NCBI GenBank assembly: GCA_015689645.1
Contig: WVSM01000001.1
Span: 620,001-684,000, forward strand
Direction of reading: 5' to 3'
Length of the DNA: 64,000 bases
Source of the DNA: Rhodobacterales bacterium HKCCE4037
GTDB lineage: Bacteria > Pseudomonadota > Alphaproteobacteria > Rhodobacterales > Rhodobacteraceae
How positions within the stretch are numbered: the stretch's first letter is position 1; the number at the start of each line of letters is the position of its first letter. Under the pieces are notes generated by a model. It was not told where the DNA came from. It was given only the letters and a program-made list of their open reading frames with translations, and did not search any database. Positions 53,930 to 62,502 of this stretch are shown here, in pieces. The position numbers and the translations under genes are program-made.

Positions 53930-55081
53930 TCATTTCACGGATCCCGCCAGCAGGCCGCGCACAAGATACCGCTGCATTGTGAAGAACACCAAGAGCGGCA
54001 CGGCGATCGACACGAAGGCCGCTGTCGCAAGGATGCCCCAGTCGCCGCCGCGCGAGCCCAGGAGGTCGTCGGCGATCTTCACGGTCATCACCGCCGAGTC
54101 GCCCGCCGAGGGCAGGAAGACCTTTGCCACCAGCAGGTCGTTCCATGTCCACAGGAACTGGAAGATCGCGAAGCTGGCGAGCGCCGGGAAGCTGAGCGGC
54201 AGGATGATCCGGGTGAAGATCTGGAAATCCGTGGCCCCGTCGACCTTGGCGCTTTCGATGATGTCGCGCGGCAGGCCGACCATGTAGTTTCGCAAAAGGT
54301 AGATCGCGAGTGGCAGTCCAAAGCCGGTATGGGCCAGCCATATCCCCACGAAGCTCTGCCCGATGCCCAATTGGTTGTGCAGGTTCAGAAGCGGCACCAG
54401 CGCCAGTTGCAGGGGCACCACCAGAAGGCCCACGACGGCGGCGATCAGAAGCCCCCTGCCCGGGAAATCCATCCACGCCAGCGCGTAGGCCGCGAAGGCC
54501 GCGATCAGGATCGGGATGATCGTCGCCGGGATCGTCACCGTCAGCGTGTTGATGAAGGCGCGGTCCATGTTGTCGGCGGTCAGGACCGTCCGGTAATTGT
54601 CGAGCGTGAATTCCGGCGGCGTTTCAGCCACGAAATAGACCCTTGGCCCGTCCTCGTCGATCGGTTCGGCGGAGGTGTACCGGTAGGAGCCGTCGCGATT
54701 GACCAGAATCGTGCCGCCATCGCGGTTCTCGGCCTCCTGCCCCGCTTCGAATTCACCCGGCTCGCGCCCACGCAACCCGTAGGCCGCAATGGAGCTTTCG
54801 CCGCTTTCGAAACTGTCGCGGACTTCGCCGGTCTCGAAGATGTTGCCTTCGATCACGTACATGCCATCCACCTCGGACGGCGTCGCATCGGCCCGCGTGC
54901 GGTAGGTCAGTTCCACCGAGAAGGGCGCCACCCACCAGCCGGAGGCCGAGATCTGGTCGCGGTCACGGAACGAACTGACGAACAGCCCGACCGTCGGGAT
55001 CAGCCACGCCAACACGATCAGGAATACCGCGATGTTGGTGACAAGGGAAAGGCCGCTTTTCTGGCCTGCGATATTGTCCAT
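53930..55081 (-). CDS. aglG: Alpha-glucoside ABC transporter permease AglG
   Basis: A 383-residue MalG-type permease. TM1 is at about 14-36; then a soluble insert of about 100 residues (56-155, rich in Asp, Glu and Gly) faces the periplasm before the canonical core. The EAA-like loop is ESAKVDGATDFQIFTRIILPLS, the ATPase contact site. Five more membrane segments follow and the end is RYLVRGLLAGSVK. The insert is characteristic of AglG and absent from E. coli MalG. The gene starts 15 nt after aglF. Confidence 0.93.
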   Translation of the reverse strand: MDNIAGQKSGLSLVTNIAVFLIVLAWLIPTVGLFVSSFRDRDQISASGWWVAPFSVELTYRTRADATPSEVDGMYVIEGNIFETGEVRDSFESGESSIAAYGLRGREPGEFEAGQEAENRDGGTILVNRDGSYRYTSAEPIDEDGPRVYFVAETPPEFTLDNYRTVLTADNMDRAFINTLTVTIPATIIPILIAAFAAYALAWMDFPGRGLLIAAVVGLLVVPLQLALVPLLNLHNQLGIGQSFVGIWLAHTGFGLPLAIYLLRNYMVGLPRDIIESAKVDGATDFQIFTRIILPLSFPALASFAIFQFLWTWNDLLVAKVFLPSAGDSAVMTVKIADDLLGSRGGDWGILATAAFVSIAVPLLVFFTMQRYLVRGLLAGSVK

Positions 55082-55096
55082 CTCTCTGCCCTCCCC

Positions 55097-56383
55097 TCAG
55101 CGCATTTCTTTGCGGGCTTGCACGATGTTCCAGATCATCACCGGCAGCACGACCACCATGATGACGAAGGCGACAGCCGTGGCCTGCCCGTCGTCGCGGA
55201 ACATGAAATCCATCATGAAGGACGGCAGGATCTCGGTCCCGAAATTGCCGCCGGTCATGGTGTAGACGATGTCGAAGACCTTGAGCACGAGGATGGTGAT
55301 CGTCGTCCAGACCACCACGATCGTGCCCATGATCTGCGGCACCTTGATCTTGAAGAACACCTGGAACGGGTTCGCGCCGTCGATGATCGCGGCCTCGACC
55401 GTTTCCTCCGGGATGCCGCGCAGCGCCGCGCTGAGGATCACCATGGCAAAGCCGGTCTGGATCCAGATCAGGATCGCCATCAGCAGGAAGTTGTTCCAGA
55501 ACGGGATCTGCAGCGGGTCGATCCCCTCCTCCGCGCCGAAGAACTGACGGATCGCGTTGATGATGCCGATATCCGGGTCCTGCGCATAGACGAATTTCCA
55601 GATCAGCGAGGCACCGACGAAGCTGATCGCCATCGGCATGAACACCAGCGACTTGGCGATGTTGCCCCAGCGCAGCCGGTCGGTCAGCTGCGCGATGACG
55701 AGGCCCATGAAGGTCGCCATCGCGGGCACGACCAGCGCCCAGAGGATGTTGTTGAAGAACGCGGTGCGGAAATCGGGGTTGTTGAACAGGCGCACGTAAT
55801 TGCCGAGCCCCACGTAGTCGGTTCCGGCCCGGTCATAGAGCGAGCGGATGAACGAGCCGACCACGGGGTACATCAGGTAAAGCCCCAGCGCGAACATGGC
55901 CGGGAACAGGAACAGCCAGGGCCGCATCTGGTTGGCGCGGTTGATGTTGTCCCCCGTCGTTGCCGTTCCGGGCGCGGTGATCGCGAAGCCGATGAGCGTG
56001 ATCAGCCCGCCGACGACCACCACGAACAGCACGAGGTAGACCGCCAGAGACAACAGCATCCCGAGCCATTCGACCCCGAACGACAGCGCCTCGGCCGCCG
56101 AGAGCAGGATCGACACGAAGGCTGCAAGGGCTGAGCCGATGGCCGCCGGGATCTGGGCGAGTGCATCGGGCAAGGAGCCGGCGAACATGACGAGCAAAAG
56201 AAGCAGCAGCAGGATACCGAGGCCGATCCGGCCAATGGTGCGCCGCATGCCCGTTGTGCCGGCAGCAATATCGCGTTGGGGAAAGATCACCCGGTCGACC
56301 AGCAGGTTGGCGAAGTAGAAATACCCCACGCATCCGCCGACGCCGATGATGATCGTGATGATGCCTTGAATGACTGGCGACAT
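55097..56383 (-). CDS. aglF: Alpha-glucoside ABC transporter permease AglF (long form)
   Basis: A 428-residue MalF-type permease. The canonical core begins at about residue 150 (MRPWLFLFPAMFALGLYLMYPVV) and contains the EAA loop EAAIIDGANPFQVFFKIKVPQ. Before it lie about 140 residues with three further hydrophobic stretches (about 7-30, 50-72 and 108-135), so the protein is about 100 residues longer than the AglF forms I remember. Such N-terminal helices also occur in MalF. The gene is 154 nt downstream of aglE. Confidence 0.92.
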   Translation of the reverse strand: MSPVIQGIITIIIGVGGCVGYFYFANLLVDRVIFPQRDIAAGTTGMRRTIGRIGLGILLLLLLLVMFAGSLPDALAQIPAAIGSALAAFVSILLSAAEALSFGVEWLGMLLSLAVYLVLFVVVVGGLITLIGFAITAPGTATTGDNINRANQMRPWLFLFPAMFALGLYLMYPVVGSFIRSLYDRAGTDYVGLGNYVRLFNNPDFRTAFFNNILWALVVPAMATFMGLVIAQLTDRLRWGNIAKSLVFMPMAISFVGASLIWKFVYAQDPDIGIINAIRQFFGAEEGIDPLQIPFWNNFLLMAILIWIQTGFAMVILSAALRGIPEETVEAAIIDGANPFQVFFKIKVPQIMGTIVVVWTTITILVLKVFDIVYTMTGGNFGTEILPSFMMDFMFRDDGQATAVAFVIMVVVLPVMIWNIVQARKEMR

Positions 56384-56448
56384 GACGCGCGCTCCCCCCG
56401 GTCACTTCGTTCTGGCGGATGCGCTCTCGCCGGGCGGGCCGCTTTGGG

Positions 56449-56471
56449 CCGGACTTGCGCCGGTTGTCCGG
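56449..56471 (-). terminator. Hairpin in the aglE-aglF gap
   Basis: CCGGAC (56449-56454) pairs with GTCCGG (56466-56471) around an 11-nt loop, in a very GC-rich 154-nt gap between aglE and aglF. No T run follows. Such hairpins behind binding-protein genes often stabilise the upstream mRNA so that the binding protein outnumbers the permeases; that is inferred here. Confidence 0.4.
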
Positions 56472-56537
56472 CGTCTGGGTGGCACCCGGCCCGCCGCGAT
56501 GGCAGGCCGGGACCGGATCATGTTGGCCGAACGGCGC

Positions 56538-57887
56538 TTACTGGATTTCGCTCCAGCGGTCCTGGATCCGACCGGCGACCGAGGCCGCGTCTTCGCCGCC
56601 GACGTAATCGACCATGCCGGACCAGAAGATGCCCTGGCCGATTTCCGACGGCATCAGGTCAGATGCGTCGAAACGGAAGGTCGTGGCGTTCAGCAGGATG
56701 TCGTTCATCTGGCGCAGCGTGTCCGAGGCGAACAGGTCGGAGTTCACACCCGAAAACGGAGTCAGGAAGCCCGACTGCGCCATCCAGATCTCGTGCGCGA
56801 TCGGCGTCTGGAGGAACGCGATCAGCGCCTGCGCGCCTTCGCTGTCCTCGGTGATGCCGAAGGCCGTGCCCGCGCCCAGAACCGGCGAGCCGAGGTCTTC
56901 ACCCGCGAAAGCCGGGAAGTAGAAGAAGTCCGAATCCGCGTCTTCCGGGAAGAAGGTTGGGATGAACGAGGCCTGGCGGTGCATGTAGCATTCCGCCGGG
57001 AAGGTGAAGAGACCCGCGGGGCTGTCCCGGAAGTCGGTCGAGGCCACGGCCTCGGACCCGCCGTTCACCCAATCATCATTGCGCGCGAAGCTGCCGAACA
57101 CCTCGATGGCATTCACGATGGCCGGATCGTCGAAGGGAATCTCGTTGGCAACCCACTGGTCGTAGACATCGGGCGACTGCGTGCGCAGCATGATGTCCTC
57201 GACCCAGTCGGTCGCGGGCCAGCCGGTCGCGGCACCCGATCCCAGGCCGATGCACCACGGCGTCGCGCCGTCCTCGACGATCTGCTCGGACAGCGCGAGC
57301 AGGTCTTCCATGGTCTCGGGCACGTCGTAGCCGGCCTCGTCGAAGGCTTCCGGCGAATACCAGACCAGCGATTTCACATCGACCTTGTAGAAGAAGCCGT
57401 AAAGCGCCTCTTCCCCGTCGGGGCCGGCGGTGGTGGCCAGCGACACCCAGGAATCGCCCGCGGCGTAGTTGTCACGAATCCACTGGGCGGTTTCCTCGCT
57501 CAGCGGGGTCAGTTCACCGCGTGCGGCGAGGTCTGCGATTAGGCCCGGCTGCGGGAAGACCGCGATGTTCGGCGCGGAATCGGCCTGCGTGGCGATCACG
57601 ATGTCCTGCTCGAAGCTGTCGGAGCCGGAATATTCGACCACCGCACCGGTGGCGGATTCGAAATAGTCGAGGACCGAGTTCACGAGCTCGGCGTCGGCAC
57701 CCGTCCAGGGACCGGTGATGGTGACCGTCTCGCCGGACAGATCATAGGCATCGGCATAGGTGTTGTAGCTGTCCCAGTTGAAATCGCCTTCGCCGATGGG
57801 GAACACGTGGTTCACATGACCATCTGCCAGCGCACCACTTGCGGACAAAGCCAGCGCCGCGGCACTGGCCAGATACATCTTTTTCAT
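56538..57887 (-). CDS. aglE: Alpha-glucoside ABC transporter substrate-binding protein
   Basis: A 449-residue periplasmic binding protein with signal peptide MKKMYLASAAALALSASGALA. Family features include TVTITGPWTGADAELV, VVEYSGSDSFEQD, NIAVFPQPGLIADLA and AECYMHRQASFIPTFFP. It is the first gene of the agl operon and sits behind a perfect LacI-type operator at 57961-57974 (73 nt upstream). Likely ligands are trehalose, sucrose, maltose or other alpha-glucosides, as for rhizobial AglE. Confidence 0.93.
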   Translation of the reverse strand: MKKMYLASAAALALSASGALADGHVNHVFPIGEGDFNWDSYNTYADAYDLSGETVTITGPWTGADAELVNSVLDYFESATGAVVEYSGSDSFEQDIVIATQADSAPNIAVFPQPGLIADLAARGELTPLSEETAQWIRDNYAAGDSWVSLATTAGPDGEEALYGFFYKVDVKSLVWYSPEAFDEAGYDVPETMEDLLALSEQIVEDGATPWCIGLGSGAATGWPATDWVEDIMLRTQSPDVYDQWVANEIPFDDPAIVNAIEVFGSFARNDDWVNGGSEAVASTDFRDSPAGLFTFPAECYMHRQASFIPTFFPEDADSDFFYFPAFAGEDLGSPVLGAGTAFGITEDSEGAQALIAFLQTPIAHEIWMAQSGFLTPFSGVNSDLFASDTLRQMNDILLNATTFRFDASDLMPSEIGQGIFWSGMVDYVGGEDAASVAGRIQDRWSEIQ

Positions 57888-57960
57888 TGGTGACCTCCCA
57901 GTCAGTTTCGCGCGGGCCGAGTGCTCAGGCCCATGCGTGTATTCTCCCGCCGCACTCTCT

Positions 57961-57974
57961 CCAAAGCGCTTTGG
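57961..57974. promoter_or_regulatory. LacI-type operator of aglE (CCAAAGCGCTTTGG)
   Basis: Perfect 14-bp palindrome with the central GCGC of LacI-family sites, 73 nt upstream of aglE and in the 265-nt gap to aglR. A second, one-mismatch site is before aglR at 58126-58139. AglR is the obvious regulator. Confidence 0.82.
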
Positions 57975-58084
57975 GTTGAATCAAGCCTCGCGCATGAGGC
58001 TGGTGGAGTCAATCGGACTTTCGAATTCGGTGGATTTTCGGCCTGTTACTCAACCTTATGGCGAACGTGCCTTTATTTCCCCCT

Positions 58085-58139
58085 TTGACAGCCACGCGAC
58101 CCACCCGGTAGCCTATTGCAGAAAATCGAAGCGCTTTGA
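58085..58139 (+). promoter_or_regulatory. Probable aglR promoter and overlapping autoregulatory operator
   Basis: TTGACA (58085-58090) and TAGCCT (58109-58114, 18-nt spacing) form a plausible promoter. The site TCGAAGCGCTTTGA (58126-58139; one mismatch from a perfect palindrome) lies just after the expected start of transcription and 13 nt before the aglR ATG, so AglR could repress its own gene. The promoter is less certain than the operator. Confidence 0.6.
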
Positions 58140-58152
58140 AACCTGATTTCGT

Positions 58153-59199
58153 ATGAATCTCAAGCAATTGTCCGAGTCGCTCGGACTGAGCCAAACCACC
58201 GTCAGCCGCGCTTTGAACGGCTACCCCGAGGTTCGGGAAGCCACCCGGCTGCGGGTTCTGGCCGCAGCGCAGGCCGCGAATTACACCCCCAACGTCAAGG
58301 CACGTCACCTCGCCACGGGCCGTGCCATGGCGATCGGCCACGTGATGCCCCTGACCGGCCGCGAGGAGCTTGTGAACCCGATCTTCGCAGATTTCATCGC
58401 GGGCGCCGGCGAGGTCTATGCCAGCGAAGGCTATGACATGCTTTTGTCGATGGTGTCGGTCGAAGGGGCCGAGGCTGCCTACCGGCAGATGGCCTCGAAC
58501 GCGTCGGTCGACGGTGTGATGGTGCAGGCGCCCACGATGGACGACCCGCGAATCCCCCTCCTGCAGGGCCTGGGCCTGCCGTTCGTCGTGCATGGGCGGA
58601 CCGGATCGCCGGAAGGCTATTCGTGGCTCGACGTGGCCAATATCCGCGCGTTCCGGCGCGCGACCGAGTTCCTGCTCGATCTCGGCCACCGCAAGATCGC
58701 GCTGGTCAACGGGCAGGAAACGCTCGATTTCGCCCGCCGCCGTCGCCTGGGTTACGAACAGGCGCTGGCCGCGCGCGGCATCACGCCCAACCCGGCCTGG
58801 ATGCGCACCGACATCATGACCGAACAATTCGGCTATCGCTCGGCGGTGGAGATGCTGGAGGCCGACGACCGGCCGACCGCTTTCCTCGCCGCGTCGATCA
58901 TTCCCGCCATCGGCATCAGGCAAGCGGCGGGCGAACGGGGCCTGCGCCTTGGGCGGGACGTCTCGGTCATTTGCCATGATGACGGCCTTAGCTATATCGG
59001 CAACGAGGGAATCCGCACGCCCGAAGGCCCCGCCTTCACCGCCACGCGGTCGTCGATCCGCGCGGCCGGCAAGCGCTGCGCCGAGATCCTGCTGCGCCTG
59101 ATCGACGATCCCACCCAGCCCCCGATCCAGGAGCTGTGGGAAACCGACCTGACTTTGGGCCGATCCACCGGCCCTGCCCCGGCCCCGGCATCCGCCTGA
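58153..59199 (+). CDS. aglR: LacI-family regulator of the alpha-glucoside locus
   Basis: A 348-residue repressor. The N-terminal helix-turn-helix is LKQLSESLGLSQTTVSRALN (3-22) with hinge region NYTPNVKARHLATGRAMAIG, then a periplasmic-binding-protein-like sugar domain to about residue 335 (IGHVMPLTGREELVNPIF, DGVMVQAPTMDDPRI, GHRKIALVNG, VICHDDGLSYIG). It is divergent from aglE and co-directional with the beta-glucosidase and glucokinase genes. Palindromes at 57961 and 58126 are its probable operators. Confidence 0.92.
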   Translation: MNLKQLSESLGLSQTTVSRALNGYPEVREATRLRVLAAAQAANYTPNVKARHLATGRAMAIGHVMPLTGREELVNPIFADFIAGAGEVYASEGYDMLLSMVSVEGAEAAYRQMASNASVDGVMVQAPTMDDPRIPLLQGLGLPFVVHGRTGSPEGYSWLDVANIRAFRRATEFLLDLGHRKIALVNGQETLDFARRRRLGYEQALAARGITPNPAWMRTDIMTEQFGYRSAVEMLEADDRPTAFLAASIIPAIGIRQAAGERGLRLGRDVSVICHDDGLSYIGNEGIRTPEGPAFTATRSSIRAAGKRCAEILLRLIDDPTQPPIQELWETDLTLGRSTGPAPAPASA

Positions 59200-59221
59200 G
59201 CCGAATCCAGAAGGACACATC

Positions 59222-60538
59222 ATGCAATTCACCCGCGCCGACTTTCCCGACGGCTTCCGTTTCGGGGTCGCCACCTCTGCCTACCAGATCGAGGGCCACC
59301 AGTTCGGCGGCGCCGGTCAGACCCATTGGGACAGCTTCGCCGCCACGCCCGGCAACGTCGTGCGGTTCGAGGATGGTGCACGGGCCTGCGACCATTACCA
59401 CCGCCTCGACGAGGACCTGGACCTGATCAAGGGGATCGGCGCCGACGTCTATCGCTTCAGCACGTCCTGGGCGCGGGTCATGCCCGAGGGTACCGACCGC
59501 GTGAACGCCGAGGGGCTCGATTTCTACGACCGGCTGGTCGACGGCCTGCTGGAACGCGGCATCTCCCCTGCCCTGACGCTCTATCATTGGGAATTGCCGC
59601 AGGCGCTCGCCGACAAGGGCGGCTGGCGCAATGCCGACATGCCGGACTGGTTCGCCGATTACACCGAGGTGGTGGCGAGCCGCCTCGGCGACCGGATCTG
59701 GTCCGCCGCGCCGATCAACGAGCCGTGGTGCGTCGGCTGGCTCAGCCATTTCGACGGCCACCACGCGCCCGGCCTGCGCGACATCCGTGCCACGGCACGC
59801 GCGATGCACCACATCCTCGTCAGCCATGGCCGCGCGATCCAGGTGATGAAAGGCCTTGGAATGGGCAACCTTGGCGCCGTCTGCAACATGGAATGGTCGA
59901 CGCCCGCCAGCGATGCGCCCGAGGACGTGGCCGCCGCCACCCGCTATGACGCGATCTACAACCGCTTCTTCGTCGGTGGCCTGTTCAAGGGCGAATACCC
60001 GGCCGAGGTGATGGAAGGGCTGGAGCCCTACCTGCCCACAGGGTGGCAGGACGACTTCGCCACGATCCAGTCACCGCTCGACTGGATGGGCGTGAATTAC
60101 TACACCCGCAAGCGTATCGCCCACCGCCCCGACGCCCCCTGGCCCGCCTACCAGGAAGCGCCCACGCAAGGGCCGCTCACCCAAATGGATTGGGAGATCC
60201 ACCCCGACGGGCTGAAGGATTTCCTCACCCGCACCGCGCGCGAATATACCGGCGACCTGCCGATCTACGTGACCGAGAACGGCATGGCGAACCCCGACAC
60301 CCACAACCAGCCCGACACGGCGCGCAGCAATTACCTCACGGCGCATCTGAAGGCGGTGCAGGAAGCCGTGGCCGAGGGCGCGCCTGTCGCGGGCTATTTC
60401 GTCTGGTCCCTGATGGACAATTACGAATGGTCGCTCGGTTACGAAAAGCGCTTCGGCCTCGTGCACGTGGATTTCGAGACCTTGGCAAGAACGCCCAAAG
60501 CGTCCTATCACGCGCTGGCAGAATGGTGGCGCGGCTGA
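59222..60538 (+). CDS. Beta-glucosidase (GH1)
   Basis: Hydrolyses beta-glucosides such as cellobiose. The 438-residue TIM-barrel protein starts MQFTRADFPDGFRFGVATSA and has the acid/base E167 in APINEPW, the nucleophile E352 in YVTENGMANP and the aglycone-site motif GYFVWSLMDNYEWSLGYEKRFG. It has no signal peptide, so it acts on imported sugar. It follows aglR by 22 nt. A beta-glucosidase inside an alpha-glucoside locus widens the sugars the operon can process. Confidence 0.95.
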   Translation: MQFTRADFPDGFRFGVATSAYQIEGHQFGGAGQTHWDSFAATPGNVVRFEDGARACDHYHRLDEDLDLIKGIGADVYRFSTSWARVMPEGTDRVNAEGLDFYDRLVDGLLERGISPALTLYHWELPQALADKGGWRNADMPDWFADYTEVVASRLGDRIWSAAPINEPWCVGWLSHFDGHHAPGLRDIRATARAMHHILVSHGRAIQVMKGLGMGNLGAVCNMEWSTPASDAPEDVAAATRYDAIYNRFFVGGLFKGEYPAEVMEGLEPYLPTGWQDDFATIQSPLDWMGVNYYTRKRIAHRPDAPWPAYQEAPTQGPLTQMDWEIHPDGLKDFLTRTAREYTGDLPIYVTENGMANPDTHNQPDTARSNYLTAHLKAVQEAVAEGAPVAGYFVWSLMDNYEWSLGYEKRFGLVHVDFETLARTPKASYHALAEWWRG

Positions 60539-60560
60539 TGCCGGCGCCTTGGGAGGCCCG

Positions 60561-61499
60561 ATGATTCTATCGCTTGTTGCCGATATCGGAGGCACGAATA
60601 CCCGTGTCGCACTGGCCGACGGCGTCAGCGTGCGCCTCGACAGCGTGAAGCGCTATCGCAATGCCGAACACGACGGAATCGGGGCGGTCATCGCGCGCTA
60701 CCTGGAGGATACCGGGCAGGATCATTCCGGGATTTCAGGCTGTTGCGTGGCGATGGCCGGTCCCGTCCACGATGGCGTGGGCACGCTGACGAACCTCGAC
60801 TGGCGCATCGACAAGGCGGTACTGGCCGAGGCGCTGACCGCCGAGAAAGTGGCCGTTCTGAACGATCTTCAGGCGCAGGGTCACGCGATTGGCCATCTCG
60901 ACCCCGACAACCTGCAGGAAGTCCTGCCGCAGCCCTACGCCAACCCCAACGCCGCCAAGCTGGTGATCGGGCTTGGCACCGGTTTCAACGCCTGCCCAGT
61001 CTTCGATACCGAGGCCGGCCGCTTCGTCCCGCCGAGCGAGGCGGGCCATGTGAGCCTTCCGGCCTCGATCACCGCGCTGCACCCGCTTCTGGGCGATCTG
61101 GGCGATTCCAGGGGATACCCGTCGGTCGAGGAAGTGCTGTCCGGGCGCGGGGTGAGCCACCTGCACAAGGCCCTGCACGGGGTCGAAGCCGATCCGTCGG
61201 ACGTGCTGTCGCAGATCGCGGCGGGCGAGACGGCGGCCTGCGAGACCGGCATGCTGTTCGTGCGGGTTCTGGGCGAAGTGGCAGGCAATATCGCCCTGTC
61301 GCACCTGCCTTTCGGCGGCATCTATCTTGTCGGCGGCGTCACCCGCGCCTTCGCCCCGCATCTCGAGCAATTCGGTTTCGCCAAGGCGTTCCGCGACAAG
61401 GGCCGCTTTTCGGGCTTCATGGAGCAGTTCGGGATCAGCGTCGTGACCGACGATTACGCGGCGCTCACGGGCTGCGCGAACCACCTGTCGCACCTCTGA
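60561..61499 (+). CDS. glk: Glucokinase
   Basis: Phosphorylates glucose released by AglA and the beta-glucosidase. The 312-residue Glk-family protein (start MILSLVADIGGTNTRVALAD, ATG 60561 after GGAGG) has the phosphate-1 motif DIGGTNTR, the NLDWRID segment, catalytic D102 in VLNDLQAQ and the GLGTGFNACPVF loop. It follows the beta-glucosidase by 22 nt. The product is the substrate of Zwf, linking this locus to the Entner-Doudoroff genes. It converges on the aldo/keto reductase gene 8 nt away. Confidence 0.94.
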   Translation: MILSLVADIGGTNTRVALADGVSVRLDSVKRYRNAEHDGIGAVIARYLEDTGQDHSGISGCCVAMAGPVHDGVGTLTNLDWRIDKAVLAEALTAEKVAVLNDLQAQGHAIGHLDPDNLQEVLPQPYANPNAAKLVIGLGTGFNACPVFDTEAGRFVPPSEAGHVSLPASITALHPLLGDLGDSRGYPSVEEVLSGRGVSHLHKALHGVEADPSDVLSQIAAGETAACETGMLFVRVLGEVAGNIALSHLPFGGIYLVGGVTRAFAPHLEQFGFAKAFRDKGRFSGFMEQFGISVVTDDYAALTGCANHLSHL

Positions 61500-61507
61500 A
61501 GAAACGT

Positions 61508-62398
61508 TCAGGCCACCTCGTGACCGAGGGCCGCGGTGTAGATCTCGAACCAGTCTTCGCGGTCAAGTTCGACTTTAACTGCGTCCGACAAGTGCTTGAT
61601 CCGGTTCATGTTATTCGTTCCCATCACCGGGATGATCCGGGCCGGGTGACGCAGCAGCCACGCCACCGCGACCGCATCGGCCCCGACGCCATGGTCCGAA
61701 CCGATCCGCTCCAGCACCGTACGAACGGCCGCACCCTCCGCCCCGAACAGCGCGCCGCCCGCCAGCGGCGACCATGCCATCAGCGGCTGCCCCTGGCGCT
61801 GGTGAAACGCCACGTCGCCGTTGGTGAACGGCGCGTGGTGCAGGACCGACATCTCGATCTGGTTCGTCACCAGCGGTGTCTCCATGGCCGATTGCAGCAG
61901 TTCCCAGGCCCAAGGTCGGAAGTTCGACACCCCCACGGCGCGGACCTTGCCGGATGCGACGAGCCGGTCGAGGCAGGCGCCGGTTTCCACATGGTCCATC
62001 AGCGGGTCAGGCCGGTGAATCAGCAACAGGTCGACCCGATCGGTCGCCATGTCTTTCAACGAGTTGTCGACCGAAGCTGAGATATGTTCCGCGCTGGTGT
62101 CGTAATGCTTGAGCCGCCGATCCACATATCGCCCAACAGGGGCGACGATATCGCACTTGGTGACCAGTTCGACCTTGTCGCGCAGGCCGGGGGCCGCCTT
62201 GAAGGCCGCGCCAAGGATGGCCTCGGCGGTGTACCCGCCGTAGATATCGGCCTGGTCCATCGTGGTGATGCCCTGCTCAAGGCAGGCCTCCACCTTGGCC
62301 TGCACATGGGCGGGCGAGGTGTCGTCCTCGTCCGCCACCCGCCACATGCCGTAAACGATGCGGGAGATCTCGATATCTCCGAGCGCGATCCGATCCAT
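61508..62398 (-). CDS. Aldo/keto reductase
   Basis: NADPH-dependent oxidoreductase, 296 residues (start MDRIALGDIEISRIVYGMWR). The catalytic tetrad is visible: D48 and Y53 in TTMDQADIYGGY, K81 in VTKCDI and H128 in LLLIHRPDP. The C-terminal cofactor part has WSPLAGGALFG and IIPVMGTNNMNRI. It resembles the YdhF-type subgroup. Substrate is unknown; the sugar-gene context suggests a sugar or sugar-derived carbonyl. It is divergent from the gene at 62503. Confidence 0.9.
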   Translation of the reverse strand: MDRIALGDIEISRIVYGMWRVADEDDTSPAHVQAKVEACLEQGITTMDQADIYGGYTAEAILGAAFKAAPGLRDKVELVTKCDIVAPVGRYVDRRLKHYDTSAEHISASVDNSLKDMATDRVDLLLIHRPDPLMDHVETGACLDRLVASGKVRAVGVSNFRPWAWELLQSAMETPLVTNQIEMSVLHHAPFTNGDVAFHQRQGQPLMAWSPLAGGALFGAEGAAVRTVLERIGSDHGVGADAVAVAWLLRHPARIIPVMGTNNMNRIKHLSDAVKVELDREDWFEIYTAALGHEVA

Positions 62399-62502
62399 TG
62401 GTCTGCCTCCCTCTTGCCTGCCCCTGAATAGGCCGCCGCGCCGGAAAGCGGAAGGCGCGTTGGAGCGTTTTCGGGGACTGCGCCGCGTGCTATCGAAAGG
62501 GC

